A stretch of DNA of 54,791 nt. Origin: Negadavirga shengliensis. Its GTDB lineage: Bacteria > Bacteroidota > Bacteroidia > Cytophagales > Cyclobacteriaceae. The notes beneath the pieces are model-generated. The model ran no database searches. It saw only the letters and a list, made by a program, of their open reading frames with translations, and was not told where the DNA came from. Within the stretch, counting starts at the first letter, position 1, and each line of letters starts with the position of its first letter. The DNA lies in contig NZ_JBHSJJ010000025.1 of NCBI RefSeq assembly GCF_042652345.1, positions 1 to 54,791 on the forward strand, written 5' to 3'. Positions 1 to 8,913 of this stretch are shown here, piece after piece. The translations under genes were made by a program, and so were the position numbers.

Positions 1-745
1 CCGAACCGCTGAAATCGGAGTTGGCAGATACCTGCAGGTGGTAAGAGGTGGCTCCCGTCACCGCATTCCAACTGAGGGTCGGCGGAAGGACAACGCCCGT
101 AGCGTTGTTCGAGGGCGACACAAGAGACGGCGCGGGGGGAACGGTCACCGGTTCGGTTTCCGTGGTGAATGCCCTTGCTGCCGACCAGTCACCCGCCCCC
201 GTACTGTTGGCCGCCCGGACGCGCCAGTGATACTGCGTTGCATATGACAGACCCGGTACCTCCGCGCTCGTCCCTGTCAGGCCATCCGTATTGTAGACCG
301 GATTGCTGAAATCGGAGTTGGAAGAGACCTGCAGGTGGTAAGAGGTGGCTCCCGTCACCGCATCCCAACTGAGGGTCGGCGGAAGGACAACGTCCGTAGC
401 GTTGTTCGAGGGCGACACAAGAGAAGGCGTAGGGGGAACGGTCACCGGTTCGGTTTCTGTGGTGAATGCCCTTGCCGACCAGTCTCCCGCCCCCGCACTG
501 TTGGCCGCCCGGACGCGCCAGTGATACTGCGTTGCATATGACAGACCCGGTACCTCCGCGCTCGTCCCTGTCAGGCCATCCGTATTGTAGACCGGATTGC
601 TGAAATCGGAGTTGGAAGAGACCTGCAGGTGGTAAGAGGTGGCTCCCGTCACCGCGTTCCAGCTGAGGGTCGGCGGAAGGACAACACCCGTGGCGTTGTT
701 TGACGGCGACACAAGAGTCGGTGCGGAAGGCGGGATTACCTGCCC
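1..745 (-). repeat. Near-identical tandem ~295-bp FN3-encoding repeats
   Basis: The string gctgaaatcggagttgg recurs at about 8, 305 and 599, giving periods of 297 and 294 bp. The 3-bp difference is one in-frame extra Ala codon (DWSAARAF versus DWSARAF) near 165-180. The copies differ at only scattered positions. The array continues past the left edge, so its total copy number is unknown. Confidence 0.9.
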
Positions 746-1921
746 ACCATCGGTGGCCAAAACTCCGGCAGCAACACCGTCCAATCTATGGGTAGCCAAA
801 ATTACCGTCTGGGTTTGGTAATTCGCTTTCATGCTTGTCGGGTTTCTATAACTGTCGGACCCACCTATCAAGGTATGAACCGGACCAAATGAGATATTTG
901 GCGTAGCGGTCTCTTTATACAATATCTCGGCATCATAGGTTTGTGAAGCGTACACTACCTTTAATTTGTTCTGCGCATCATTCAGTATGGCCATTGGCGT
1001 GGTTCCTGTATTGGACACCTGGTATAAATCATCCCACACTCCCGACGGTCTTCTTACCAACAAAGCGATTAAAGGATGGTTGACATTATTGTAGCTGGTT
1101 TTCACCGCACAATACAATGTCCCGTCACCGGCAACGGCCATGTTCATATGGTCATCTGCCATGCCCCCGCCAACATTCAATGCGGACTGGGAGGCAGGTT
1201 GCTCGGTTTGGGTCCAATTTGTAGGAGAAGTACCATCCAGGTGTGTTTTAAAGCCGAATCGCTGGGTGACCTGATTGGACCAGAAAACCCCGATTTTTCC
1301 AGGCATGGCAATAACGGCAGCCCCATCATCTGAACGGACACCGTTTTCTATGGTAATGGGAGCACTCCAGTTGCTATACGGTGTGTCGCTCCATTGAACC
1401 TGTACCTCGGTGTTTCGCACATAAGCGACCCACATCCGATTGTGCCCATCCATATCTATGGTCGCAAAACCAACTTGATTGTTAAACTGGAAATTGACGA
1501 TCGTTGTCCTATTTGACCATGGCACAAAGGTAGCATTACTTGCGACGTATTGCAGTGAAATCAGTTGAGAAACGTTGTTCTGAAAGACGAAAACGTGGAC
1601 CACGCCATTTGCCACCTTGACGTCGGCACGCCCCCTCCTTGTGGTCAACTGCCGAATATGGGTCCATGAAAGCCCATCTAAGCGATACAGTTGCGTTCCG
1701 GTGGAGTTGGCAAGAACTGCCCAAAACTTATCATCATATTGAAAAACCTTGGATTGGGGCTTATCCGCAGTTCCTGCGCCTGCATCGATGGCCACCGGGT
1801 TAAGGGGGGTAACGGTCTGAAACCCTTCCTGAGCAGGCGCCTGTGTTTTAAAAGAGATCACCAAGAAAGCAATAAGCAAAATGATCCTATTGCGGAGAAC
1901 TTTCTGTAATAATGGATGCAT
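1..1921 (-). CDS. Secreted propeller-like protein with tandem fibronectin type III repeats (3' partial)
   Basis: An open frame reads from an ATG at 1921-1919 to the left edge, about 640 codons without a stop, so the C-terminus is outside the window. It begins with a signal peptide (MHPLLQKVLRNRIILLIAFL, then a cut near QAPA-Q). Residues of roughly 40-390 contain repeated short Trp/Asp-rich strands (for example MDGHNRMWVAYV and YSNWSAPI) that resemble a BNR/sialidase-like beta-propeller. From about residue 395 on come FN3-like modules, each opening PSLVSPSNNAT and containing WxAVTGATSYHLQVS and TQYHWRVRAAN. These repeat with a 294-297 bp period and are nearly identical at DNA level. The family usually ends in a T9SS sorting domain, which cannot be seen here. 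The role is unknown; surface or extracellular binding is an inference. Confidence 0.82.
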   Translation of the reverse strand, partial: MHPLLQKVLRNRIILLIAFLVISFKTQAPAQEGFQTVTPLNPVAIDAGAGTADKPQSKVFQYDDKFWAVLANSTGTQLYRLDGLSWTHIRQLTTRRGRADVKVANGVVHVFVFQNNVSQLISLQYVASNATFVPWSNRTTIVNFQFNNQVGFATIDMDGHNRMWVAYVRNTEVQVQWSDTPYSNWSAPITIENGVRSDDGAAVIAMPGKIGVFWSNQVTQRFGFKTHLDGTSPTNWTQTEQPASQSALNVGGGMADDHMNMAVAGDGTLYCAVKTSYNNVNHPLIALLVRRPSGVWDDLYQVSNTGTTPMAILNDAQNKLKVVYASQTYDAEILYKETATPNISFGPVHTLIGGSDSYRNPTSMKANYQTQTVILATHRLDGVAAGVLATDGGQVIPPSAPTLVSPSNNATGVVLPPTLSWNAVTGATSYHLQVSSNSDFSNPVYNTDGLTGTSAEVPGLSYATQYHWRVRAANSAGAGDWSARAFTTETEPVTVPPTPSLVSPSNNATDVVLPPTLSWDAVTGATSYHLQVSSNSDFSNPVYNTDGLTGTSAEVPGLSYATQYHWRVRAANSTGAGDWSAARAFTTETEPVTVPPAPSLVSPSNNATGVVLPPTLSWNAVTGATSYHLQVSANSDFSGS

Positions 1922-2096
1922 ACTGAAATTTTAATAGTGAGTTGTTACAGGCATCTGGCCTCATTGCCCTATCCACTCCATTCCTGTTTTTCAAGTGAAA
2001 TCTATTAGGCTGTTAGGTTCAACCCACCGCTTACATACCACATTTCAACGGATAAGTCCATTGAATCATTAACCGATATTCTCTTTGTTGAAGCGT

Positions 2097-3476
2097 TTAA
2101 AAAACCTTCGTGTGTGTCTTTTTTCCGAATATTGTAAGGTATATGATTTTTAAATCGAGATATAATGACCAATTCTTTAAATACCACAAATCATGGAGCG
2201 TTCTCTGACGCTTCTGCTCATCCGTTTCGGTGGGTCCTCTCCAGCCGTTTACCTGCGCCCAACCGGTGATTCCTGGTTTAAAATAATGTCTTAGCATGTA
2301 CTTGCTTTGGCTTTGCTGAAACTGCTGATCCAAATAAATTCTATGAGGCCTGGGCCCCACCACGCTCATGTCGCCAAAGAAAACATTGATAAACTGCGGC
2401 AACTCGTCTATACTTGTTCTTCGTAAGAATTTACCCAGTTTGGTAATTCGTGGATCCTCCTCGGAGGTAGACATAACGCCTCCCCTGACGGGATCACTGT
2501 CGTTCATCGTACAGAATTTATACAGGCGAAATGGCTTCCCCCCCCTTCCTATCCTTATCGGACAATAAAAAACCGGCCGGTTGGACTCTAGCTTTATCAA
2601 ACAGGCAATAACGAGAAACAAAGGAGATAGTATTGCAAGCATAAATCCCGAAAAAAACCAATCAAACCAGTCCTTTATTAAAAAAGACTTTCGGTTGTCC
2701 AACGGAAAATGCCGGGTATTAACCATTGTGAAATCCCCAAACCTTTCAGCTTTGTAAGGTTCCCCAACTACCCGCTCATAATTGGGCACGAACTTCACCC
2801 TCTTTCCATAATAATCCGCGATGTCCAGGATACGCTGTAATTTTCTAGCTTTTTTGATATCCACCGCCACAATGATCTCGTCAACATCATTATCATGAAG
2901 AAAATCCTTCATTTTCTCCAGGTCCATCGCGGCATCGCCATTGTCCAACCCTTCATGTTTTTCGCTATACCTCACAAATCCCTTGACGTTATATCCAGAA
3001 GTGTTCCTGTAAAAATCACTTATCCTCGTCAAAGAACCGTTTCCTCCAGCCAGCATAACAGGTCTCTCGGTGATCCGGCTTTTTTTAAACCTGCTTATAA
3101 GACTGATAATGATTAAGTTGGTAAACATACCGGCCAACGGAAAACCAAATGAAAATGCCAATAATACATTTCTGTAATGTGCGGGGAAACTGAAGATGAT
3201 ATAAATGATAATACACACCAGAATCAGTATCGAAGAAGATTTTAAAAAATTAACCTGTCTTATTTTAAAATCTTCGCGGGAGGGGAAATAATCCCGTCTT
3301 CTCCAAAACACAATCAATGCCCAAAGACCGATTAACCCAAAAAACAACTCCCAATCGGGGCCGTTCAATCCCTGCGTACGACTGAGGTAAATAGATAACC
3401 ATAAAGTCACAATCAAAATCAGGGTGTTACTAACCAAATATAAGTTAGAGGTATTTTTACTGTTAGAATAATTCAT
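2097..3476 (-). CDS. Exopolysaccharide polyprenyl-phosphate glycosylphosphotransferase (WcaJ/CpsE-like)
   Basis: A 459-aa inner-membrane enzyme expected to transfer a sugar-1-phosphate from a UDP-sugar to undecaprenyl phosphate, the first step of an exopolysaccharide repeat unit. Four N-terminal membrane helices (about residues 12-32, 42-60, 75-95, 105-130) precede a Rossmann-like region with a glycine-rich VMLAGGNGS loop. A fifth hydrophobic segment (WFFSGFMLAILSPLFLVIAC) then leads into the bacterial sugar transferase domain. Family motifs are present: RITKLGKFLRRTSIDELPQ, DMSVVGPRPH, PGITGWAQVNGWRG and NWSLYLDLKIIYLTIFGK. The usual KFRTM motif reads KFCTM. The length fits the family. The gene lies between two secreted-protein genes on the same strand, and no other polysaccharide synthesis genes are visible. 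Confidence 0.93.
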   Translation of the reverse strand: MNYSNSKNTSNLYLVSNTLILIVTLWLSIYLSRTQGLNGPDWELFFGLIGLWALIVFWRRRDYFPSREDFKIRQVNFLKSSSILILVCIIIYIIFSFPAHYRNVLLAFSFGFPLAGMFTNLIIISLISRFKKSRITERPVMLAGGNGSLTRISDFYRNTSGYNVKGFVRYSEKHEGLDNGDAAMDLEKMKDFLHDNDVDEIIVAVDIKKARKLQRILDIADYYGKRVKFVPNYERVVGEPYKAERFGDFTMVNTRHFPLDNRKSFLIKDWFDWFFSGFMLAILSPLFLVIACLIKLESNRPVFYCPIRIGRGGKPFRLYKFCTMNDSDPVRGGVMSTSEEDPRITKLGKFLRRTSIDELPQFINVFFGDMSVVGPRPHRIYLDQQFQQSQSKYMLRHYFKPGITGWAQVNGWRGPTETDEQKRQRTLHDLWYLKNWSLYLDLKIIYLTIFGKKTHTKVF

Positions 3477-4100
3477 AATGATCAGGGTTTGAAAAATGAA
3501 ATCAAAACAAATTTTATGTTCCCCAACTCGCTTGACCTTTGCACAAGGAAAAGACAGTTGCCCACAATATTAACCGAGTATTAAAAATAGGTTAATTAAT
3601 TATTTAATGCAAGGAAAAGCAAAAATAATATTTTGAAATACATAAAACATAGTGCAAAATATTAAATAAGGTTTACTGGCACAATTTTATATTAACACGT
3701 ATTTGAAAAACTATATAAACAAATACAAAATCAAAAACTAAAAATATAGATATTCTTTTCATTATGTTTCTAATATTATAATTTTATAAATTAACAATTA
3801 ATAGTGTTAAAATATAGTTTTTTTATGTCGTCCTTCATAATGAGACACCATTTGGCCAAAAATTTCAGCCTGGCCGCACTGAAATCTTTAAAAAAATGAC
3901 ATCCTTTTGGCGTTAAACTATAAAAACTGCACAACCCTGTATTCAAATCCATCAATTTGCCTACATAAGGATGTGCAGTTTTTCCGCCTTATCGGAATCA
4001 TCAAAAAATTCAAAGAAAGCTTTGCCGGATACCAAAGACCGATTACCCGATATTAGCAAAACAGAGAATCACACTTTATATATTAACCGGACAGACCAAT
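3477..4100. other. AT-rich intergenic region
   Basis: About 620 bp between the stop of the lyase-like gene and the start of the sugar transferase gene, both on the minus strand. Composition is very AT-rich from about 3580 to 3835, with no credible open frame. A small hairpin at 3862-3885 is listed separately. The upstream control region of the sugar transferase gene should lie here, but I could not place a convincing promoter. Confidence 0.6.
3857..3885 (-). terminator. Possible terminator of the lyase-like gene
   Basis: Inverted repeat atttcag (3862-3868) / ctgaaat (3879-3885) with a 10-nt loop. Read on the minus strand, the stem is followed by TTTTT. It sits about 215 bp downstream of the stop codon at 4101, so the assignment is tentative. 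Confidence 0.35.
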
Positions 4101-6659
4101 CTAAGGATGTACGAGTAAACGAAGCCGCTTCACATCCTGGCCGGCGCCCAACAAACTGATAAGATAAACCCCTTTTTTAAGTCCGTCAAGTGGAAGTATA
4201 TAACCTTTTTCCCCTTTTTGAAGAAAATCAGGATAAAAGTGGTTAATGAGATTTCCCTGGCTATCATGCAGTAGAAAAGATTGGTAACCGCCGCTCAGAT
4301 CCAAATAGACCCGGTCGCTCGCCGGATTGGGATAAAGCAAAACCTGAACGTTCCCGCCGGCATCCCCGGAGCCATATGCTTCACCCTGTGGTTCCCCGGA
4401 GGAATCCCCTTCGGCCATTTTCAAGTTTGTTCCACCCATGTCTGACTTTTGGATAATGGCTATTCCTGAAATAGAAGCCCTATTGGCCGAAGCCATCATA
4501 TCCAAATTCAGAAGGCCGTCCTTCACCACAATTTCGTCAAACGCCAATTCAATTTCTTTATTGTTACTTTCTACAAACAGGTCAAAATTTTTCTTGACCG
4601 TTTTACCCTCAATTACGATATCAAAAACTCTTCTACCCCTCTGGGCCTTAGGCCCTTGATGCCCGAACCATAATTCATTGTGATAGGTCTTTATAAGGTA
4701 AGTGCCATTGGGCACGGTGATGGCATAACCTAGGTTGGGAGCATGACGTTCTGACTGAAACATGCGCTGATTGCTGGCCTTCGGGTACGTGTGTGTAGAG
4801 GATGAGGTGAAATATTCATAGGTTCCGATTTCACCCTGGAAGAGTTTGGCGTCATAGGTGTCTTTATTTTCTGTTCCTGTATTGATATACAGCTCAAACA
4901 ATTCTCCCGGACCGGCTGCCCCATCCTGGGCACCGGGAGTGTGTGGAATGATTGACAAACCCGAAATAGTTGCCCTGTTGGACCATGCCTGCATGTTGAT
5001 ATTAAGCTTTCCGTCATTCACCTCAATATTTTCAAAAGCCAATTCCACCGGCTTATTGTTGCTTTCGGTGAATAAATCCAACCTTTCTTTTACCAAATCC
5101 CCTTCTATCCTTATATCGAACACCCGTCGACCCTTAATTGCAGGCGGTCCCTTTTTTCCAAACCATAATTCATTATGATAGGTTTTGACAGTGTACATCC
5201 CATTTTGTACAGGTATTTCTATTCTTAAGTCAGGAGCGTTTCGTTCGGTCTGAAACAGCGGCTCCTCACTTGCACTACTTTCCGAATAGGTATAAGTTGT
5301 GCTTTTGTAATATTCCTGCCCCGATTCCCCGGTAAAAATATTCGAGTTCCACCTGACCTCTGAACTACTGCCCAGGTTCAGGCTGATTCCTGACCGGGTT
5401 TCGGGATCACCAAGGGAGCCATCCGCTTCAGGAACATTGGCCAAAGGTGGCTTTTCCGGTTCTACCACGAGGAGGACTTCTTCCGAGGTGCCCATCAGAC
5501 CTTTATTATCCCTCGCAACAGCTTTGAGTTTATGTGTTCCTTCCCCGGGATTAGACCATTTATACAAAAAAGGTGCCTGAGAGGACGATCCGAGGAAATT
5601 GTCTCCCCTATAAAAATCAACCTTGGTTATGGTGTTGTCGCCGTCGGCTTTCGCCTCAGCCCTGATTTCTATCCCCTCCCCGTAGGTGATTTTGGTTTCA
5701 TTTTGGGGAGACGATATATTCACATACGGAGGATTGGCAGCCACCTGTTCTTCCTCTGGATCAGCCGGTAAATTTATGGATAAGTCGTCTACATATATCG
5801 AAGTAATATTGGGGTAAGTTTTATCAGCATAGGCGTTAATGCTGAACATGTTGGTATCAACTTCGGGCCTTAACGTATTTCTGAACTGGGTATCAATGAT
5901 CAAAACATCATCCTGCCAAACCAGCACCCTGCCTTTATCCCCTCTGTCCTGAATAATCCTCATCTGGATTTTCACCCATTTTCTTACTGGAAGATCTACG
6001 CCTGCCGGGGCTCTCCAGGTGACATTTGGCGCGCCTCCCCAAAATTTTTGCAGGTCCGCCAAACTCAGGTAATTGGCGCCGCCGCTACCTGTTCCACCCC
6101 TTACTTCTATACCCAATACGAAATGAGGCAGATTGATTTGATCAGGACCTGTTCCGGCTCCACCGGGCGCAAACTTCACCCCCTTGGTCTGGATAAGGTT
6201 GAACCAATCATTGTTTCTATCGAAATCGATCCTGTTTGGAAAATAAAAATACTGTGTGAAAATCAGATCCTCGTTTTTGGATATTTCCCCCCACCTGTAA
6301 TTTCTTGTGGCATGACCGCTACCATTTGTGGTATTTATGGACATTTTTAACGAATATTTGCCCGTCTTTGCCACATCAGTACTGACAACGCTGTTACCGG
6401 ATTCGCTATTAAATTCCCCACCGCCACCGTTGACATACCATTCGTTCTGGGTGCCGTCTGTATGATTGGCAGACCAAAGCTGTTTTCCCAACTTATTGGA
6501 AGGGATTTTGTCCTGTAAAAGATCTTGTTTTTTGTAAAACACATTATTTAGTGTTTCAATAGCGTAAATGTTATTATAAAATACCGAATAAGCCAGGGAA
6601 AATATAATAAGCAAGTTTACCCTCCCATATTTGGAAATAAATGTAAAGACTGTTTTCAT
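4101..6659 (-). CDS. T9SS-exported jelly-roll (polysaccharide-lyase-like) protein with Ig and two malectin-like domains
   Basis: An 852-aa multidomain secreted protein. A signal peptide (about 1-33) is followed by a concanavalin-A-like jelly-roll domain (about 60-300) containing FTQYFYFPNRIDFDRNNDW and ending in SIYVDDLSI. This resembles heparin-lyase-I/alginate-type polysaccharide lyases, but I could not assign catalytic residues. A bacterial Ig-like module (about 310-400; KVDFYRGDNFLG, HKLKAVARDNKG) follows. Next are two homologous malectin-like carbohydrate-binding modules (about 430-570 and 590-740) sharing TYHNELWFG, GRRVFDI and ESNNK. The C-terminus (about 780-852; LLYPNPASDRVYLDL, GVYLISLL) is a type A T9SS sorting domain. 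Probably an extracellular polysaccharide-active or -binding protein; the substrate is unknown. Confidence 0.85.
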   Translation of the reverse strand: MKTVFTFISKYGRVNLLIIFSLAYSVFYNNIYAIETLNNVFYKKQDLLQDKIPSNKLGKQLWSANHTDGTQNEWYVNGGGGEFNSESGNSVVSTDVAKTGKYSLKMSINTTNGSGHATRNYRWGEISKNEDLIFTQYFYFPNRIDFDRNNDWFNLIQTKGVKFAPGGAGTGPDQINLPHFVLGIEVRGGTGSGGANYLSLADLQKFWGGAPNVTWRAPAGVDLPVRKWVKIQMRIIQDRGDKGRVLVWQDDVLIIDTQFRNTLRPEVDTNMFSINAYADKTYPNITSIYVDDLSINLPADPEEEQVAANPPYVNISSPQNETKITYGEGIEIRAEAKADGDNTITKVDFYRGDNFLGSSSQAPFLYKWSNPGEGTHKLKAVARDNKGLMGTSEEVLLVVEPEKPPLANVPEADGSLGDPETRSGISLNLGSSSEVRWNSNIFTGESGQEYYKSTTYTYSESSASEEPLFQTERNAPDLRIEIPVQNGMYTVKTYHNELWFGKKGPPAIKGRRVFDIRIEGDLVKERLDLFTESNNKPVELAFENIEVNDGKLNINMQAWSNRATISGLSIIPHTPGAQDGAAGPGELFELYINTGTENKDTYDAKLFQGEIGTYEYFTSSSTHTYPKASNQRMFQSERHAPNLGYAITVPNGTYLIKTYHNELWFGHQGPKAQRGRRVFDIVIEGKTVKKNFDLFVESNNKEIELAFDEIVVKDGLLNLDMMASANRASISGIAIIQKSDMGGTNLKMAEGDSSGEPQGEAYGSGDAGGNVQVLLYPNPASDRVYLDLSGGYQSFLLHDSQGNLINHFYPDFLQKGEKGYILPLDGLKKGVYLISLLGAGQDVKRLRLLVHP

Positions 6660-7148
6660 TGATTAAAGATTTGGTGGTTATTGCATTCTCTTTATCAGGA
6701 TTTACCTCGAAAAAGGCAGTTAATTTTTACTTTTTTGCATTTTATTTTTTAGATGATTATTTTTTGTAATTCACATATATCAAAATACAATTTTGGACAA
6801 ACATTTATCTTTAATAATAAACAACATAATATTTTACAATCAAAGCCTATATGCGGATTTTTTAAGGACCACAACGGAAGTATTAAAAGAACATTTTGCC
6901 TTTTGCATACCATCATCATTTTTTTAAATACAAGACACTAAAAAAACAGGACAACCTGTTATATTCTTAGTTATCTTGATCAAGGCATCTAGGAAAATCA
7001 ATATGATTGCTTCTTGCACGGTACAGTAAAATGAGGTGACGTAGACGCGGAAGCACCGATGGATATGCATATGTGGTGCCAAAATGGAATTCCGAAGAAT
7101 AAATAGCATATTTGCTTCTCGAAAACAACCTGATATTCCCATCAAGAA
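6660..7148. other. Divergent intergenic region without a supported gene
   Basis: About 490 bp separating the minus-strand lyase-like gene from the plus-strand fabH-like gene. The left half (6660-6900) is AT-rich and the right half is more balanced. Short open frames here (for example 6753-6941) lack family signals. Both promoters must be in this stretch, but none matches the Bacteroidota consensus well. Confidence 0.55.
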
Positions 7149-8147
7149 ATGAGAAATTCCAAAATAACAGGCATTGGTCATTATCTTCCGGAAAGAGTCG
7201 TGACCAATAAAGAACTTTCCACCATGATGAATACCAGCCATGAATGGATAGTGGAACGGACAGGGATCGAAGAGCGCAGATGGTTTACGCCGGGGAAAGA
7301 AACGGTAACAAGCATGTCTGTAACAGCCTCCGAAATGGCCATCAAAAGGGCTGGCATCGATAAAAAAGACATAGATTTCATCATATTCGCCACCAGCACT
7401 CCCGACTACTTTATCCCGGGCAACGGGGTCTTGCTTCAGAGAGCGCTTGGATTACAAGGTACAGGGGCGTTGGATATCAGAAATGCATGTTCAGGTTTTA
7501 TATACGCACTTTCCATAGCAGATCAATACATCAAAACCGGCATGTATAGCAACGTCCTTGTCGTGGGAGCGGAAATACAATCTTCAGCGCTGGACAAAAG
7601 CGATGCCGGCAGGTCCAGTGCCGTTATTTTTGCAGATGGTGCCGGAGCAGTGATCATGCAGCCATCCGAAAATGCGGGGGAGGGCGTTCTTTCTACCCAC
7701 CTCCATGCTGACGGAGATTATGCGGAGGAACTATATGTTAGGGATCCTGGCAGCAGCCGGGAAACCAGGCTTTCGCCTGAACTCATTGAAAGCGGCTCCT
7801 TCAACTTGTCCATGAACGGAAACACGGTGTTTAAGCATGCTGTGGTGAAATTCCAGGAGGTGATACGGGAAGCGCTTGCGGCCAACAGTCTCCAAAGCAC
7901 CGATATTGATTTGCTGATCCCCCACCAGGCCAATCTGAGAATCAGTCAATATATACAGGAGAAAATGGGGCTTCCTGAAAGCAAGGTTTTCAATAACATC
8001 ATGAGATACGGCAACACCACGGCTGCAACCATTCCTATAGCCATGAGTGAGGCCTGGGAAGCCGGAAAAATAAATAAAAACGACCTTGTCTGCATTGCCG
8101 CTTTCGGGAGCGGGTTCACGTGGGCGTCCGCTTTGATACGCTGGTAA
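7149..8147 (+). CDS. fabH: Beta-ketoacyl-ACP synthase III (FabH-type)
   Basis: A 332-aa thiolase-fold condensing enzyme. FabH joins an acyl-CoA primer to malonyl-ACP to start fatty acid synthesis. The catalytic triad is visible: Cys114 in RNACSGF, His259 in PHQANLR and Asn289 in RYGNTTAA. The N-terminal ITGIGHYLPERVVTN and ERTGIEERRW are typical, and length and ending (FGSGFTWASALIRW) match complete family members. Unlike the usual primary copy, it is not next to plsX, fabD or acpP. Its neighbour is an unrecognised protein 36 bp downstream. It may be a secondary KASIII copy with a specialised primer; this is inference. Confidence 0.93.
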   Translation: MRNSKITGIGHYLPERVVTNKELSTMMNTSHEWIVERTGIEERRWFTPGKETVTSMSVTASEMAIKRAGIDKKDIDFIIFATSTPDYFIPGNGVLLQRALGLQGTGALDIRNACSGFIYALSIADQYIKTGMYSNVLVVGAEIQSSALDKSDAGRSSAVIFADGAGAVIMQPSENAGEGVLSTHLHADGDYAEELYVRDPGSSRETRLSPELIESGSFNLSMNGNTVFKHAVVKFQEVIREALAANSLQSTDIDLLIPHQANLRISQYIQEKMGLPESKVFNNIMRYGNTTAATIPIAMSEAWEAGKINKNDLVCIAAFGSGFTWASALIRW

Positions 8148-8183
8148 TCCCTATTCTTAAACTTAACCAAAAGTTTGACAGCA

Positions 8184-8771
8184 ATGGTAACATTATCTAA
8201 GGCACTCCCATTAATCCTCGATCACACTTATTTTGAGAAGATACATAGCATCAAATCCTCGTTCATCAGGTTGTTTTCCCATCTGGGAAACCGGCTGTCA
8301 TCATTGGATCTTGAACGGGTCCATAGGGTATACAAAGGAATAAAAATAACCAAGGGGAATGAATTGCGCCATTGTCCTTATCAAGTTTTGGACTTGGTCA
8401 GAGACTTTGACAAAAACAACGGTTTCAACATACGTGTGCTTCACTGGTGGGGTCGCGGAATGTTCGTCATTATTTACTTCGGACAGGAAAATCCCTGCCT
8501 TGTCGACTCCCATCTCCTTCCTGGATATTTCAAAGAAAAAAATTACCGGCTTGGTTGCACCGCTTCGCCATGGGATTACGGAGGTATGATTGATGAGGCC
8601 AAGACGGCAGATTTTATAGACGGGCCAATGCTTGCCGCCCATCAGCAAAAATTCCGCCATATCCAATTGATAAGGAAAATTGAGTATGAAACAGAGTACG
8701 CGCTGATGGAAGAAACCCTTTACGAAGAACTTAGTACGATCTGTCAGCTGTTCATCAAAGATTCTGGCTGA
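8184..8771 (+). CDS. Hypothetical protein downstream of fabH
   Basis: A soluble protein of about 195 aa that I do not recognise. The ATG at 8184 is preferred over an in-frame TTG at 8175 because ATG is the commoner start. There is no signal peptide or clear membrane segment. The sequence has a basic first third (RLFSHLGNRLSSLDLERVHR), an aromatic core (LHWWGRGMFVIIYFGQENP, ASPWDYGGMIDEA) and an acidic C-terminal helix (ETEYALMEETLYEEL). It begins 36 bp after the fabH stop on the same strand and is probably co-transcribed. No cofactor or catalytic motif is evident. Confidence 0.75.
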   Translation: MVTLSKALPLILDHTYFEKIHSIKSSFIRLFSHLGNRLSSLDLERVHRVYKGIKITKGNELRHCPYQVLDLVRDFDKNNGFNIRVLHWWGRGMFVIIYFGQENPCLVDSHLLPGYFKEKNYRLGCTASPWDYGGMIDEAKTADFIDGPMLAAHQQKFRHIQLIRKIEYETEYALMEETLYEELSTICQLFIKDSG

Positions 8772-8913
8772 AATAATTCATCTAGTAAAATTTTTCCATT
8801 ATGTCAAGAAGATACCCCAACAAGTCTACTTTAAACTTTTTGGTAAAAGAATATAATTTTATAACTATAAAAAGTAAATTGGAACCAAGTTTGATGCCTT
8901 ATCGTAAGACTAA

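Noticed and set aside
1..745. CRISPR-like or satellite DNA repeat
   Set aside because: The ~295-bp units are in-frame FN3 protein repeats within one open frame, not short direct repeats with spacers.
3971..4159. 62-codon plus-strand open frame in the AT-rich gap
   Set aside because: It overlaps the end of the lyase-like gene on the other strand and has no recognisable features.
6753..6941. 62-codon open frame in the region upstream of fabH
   Set aside because: AT-driven frame with no start context or domain; probably chance.
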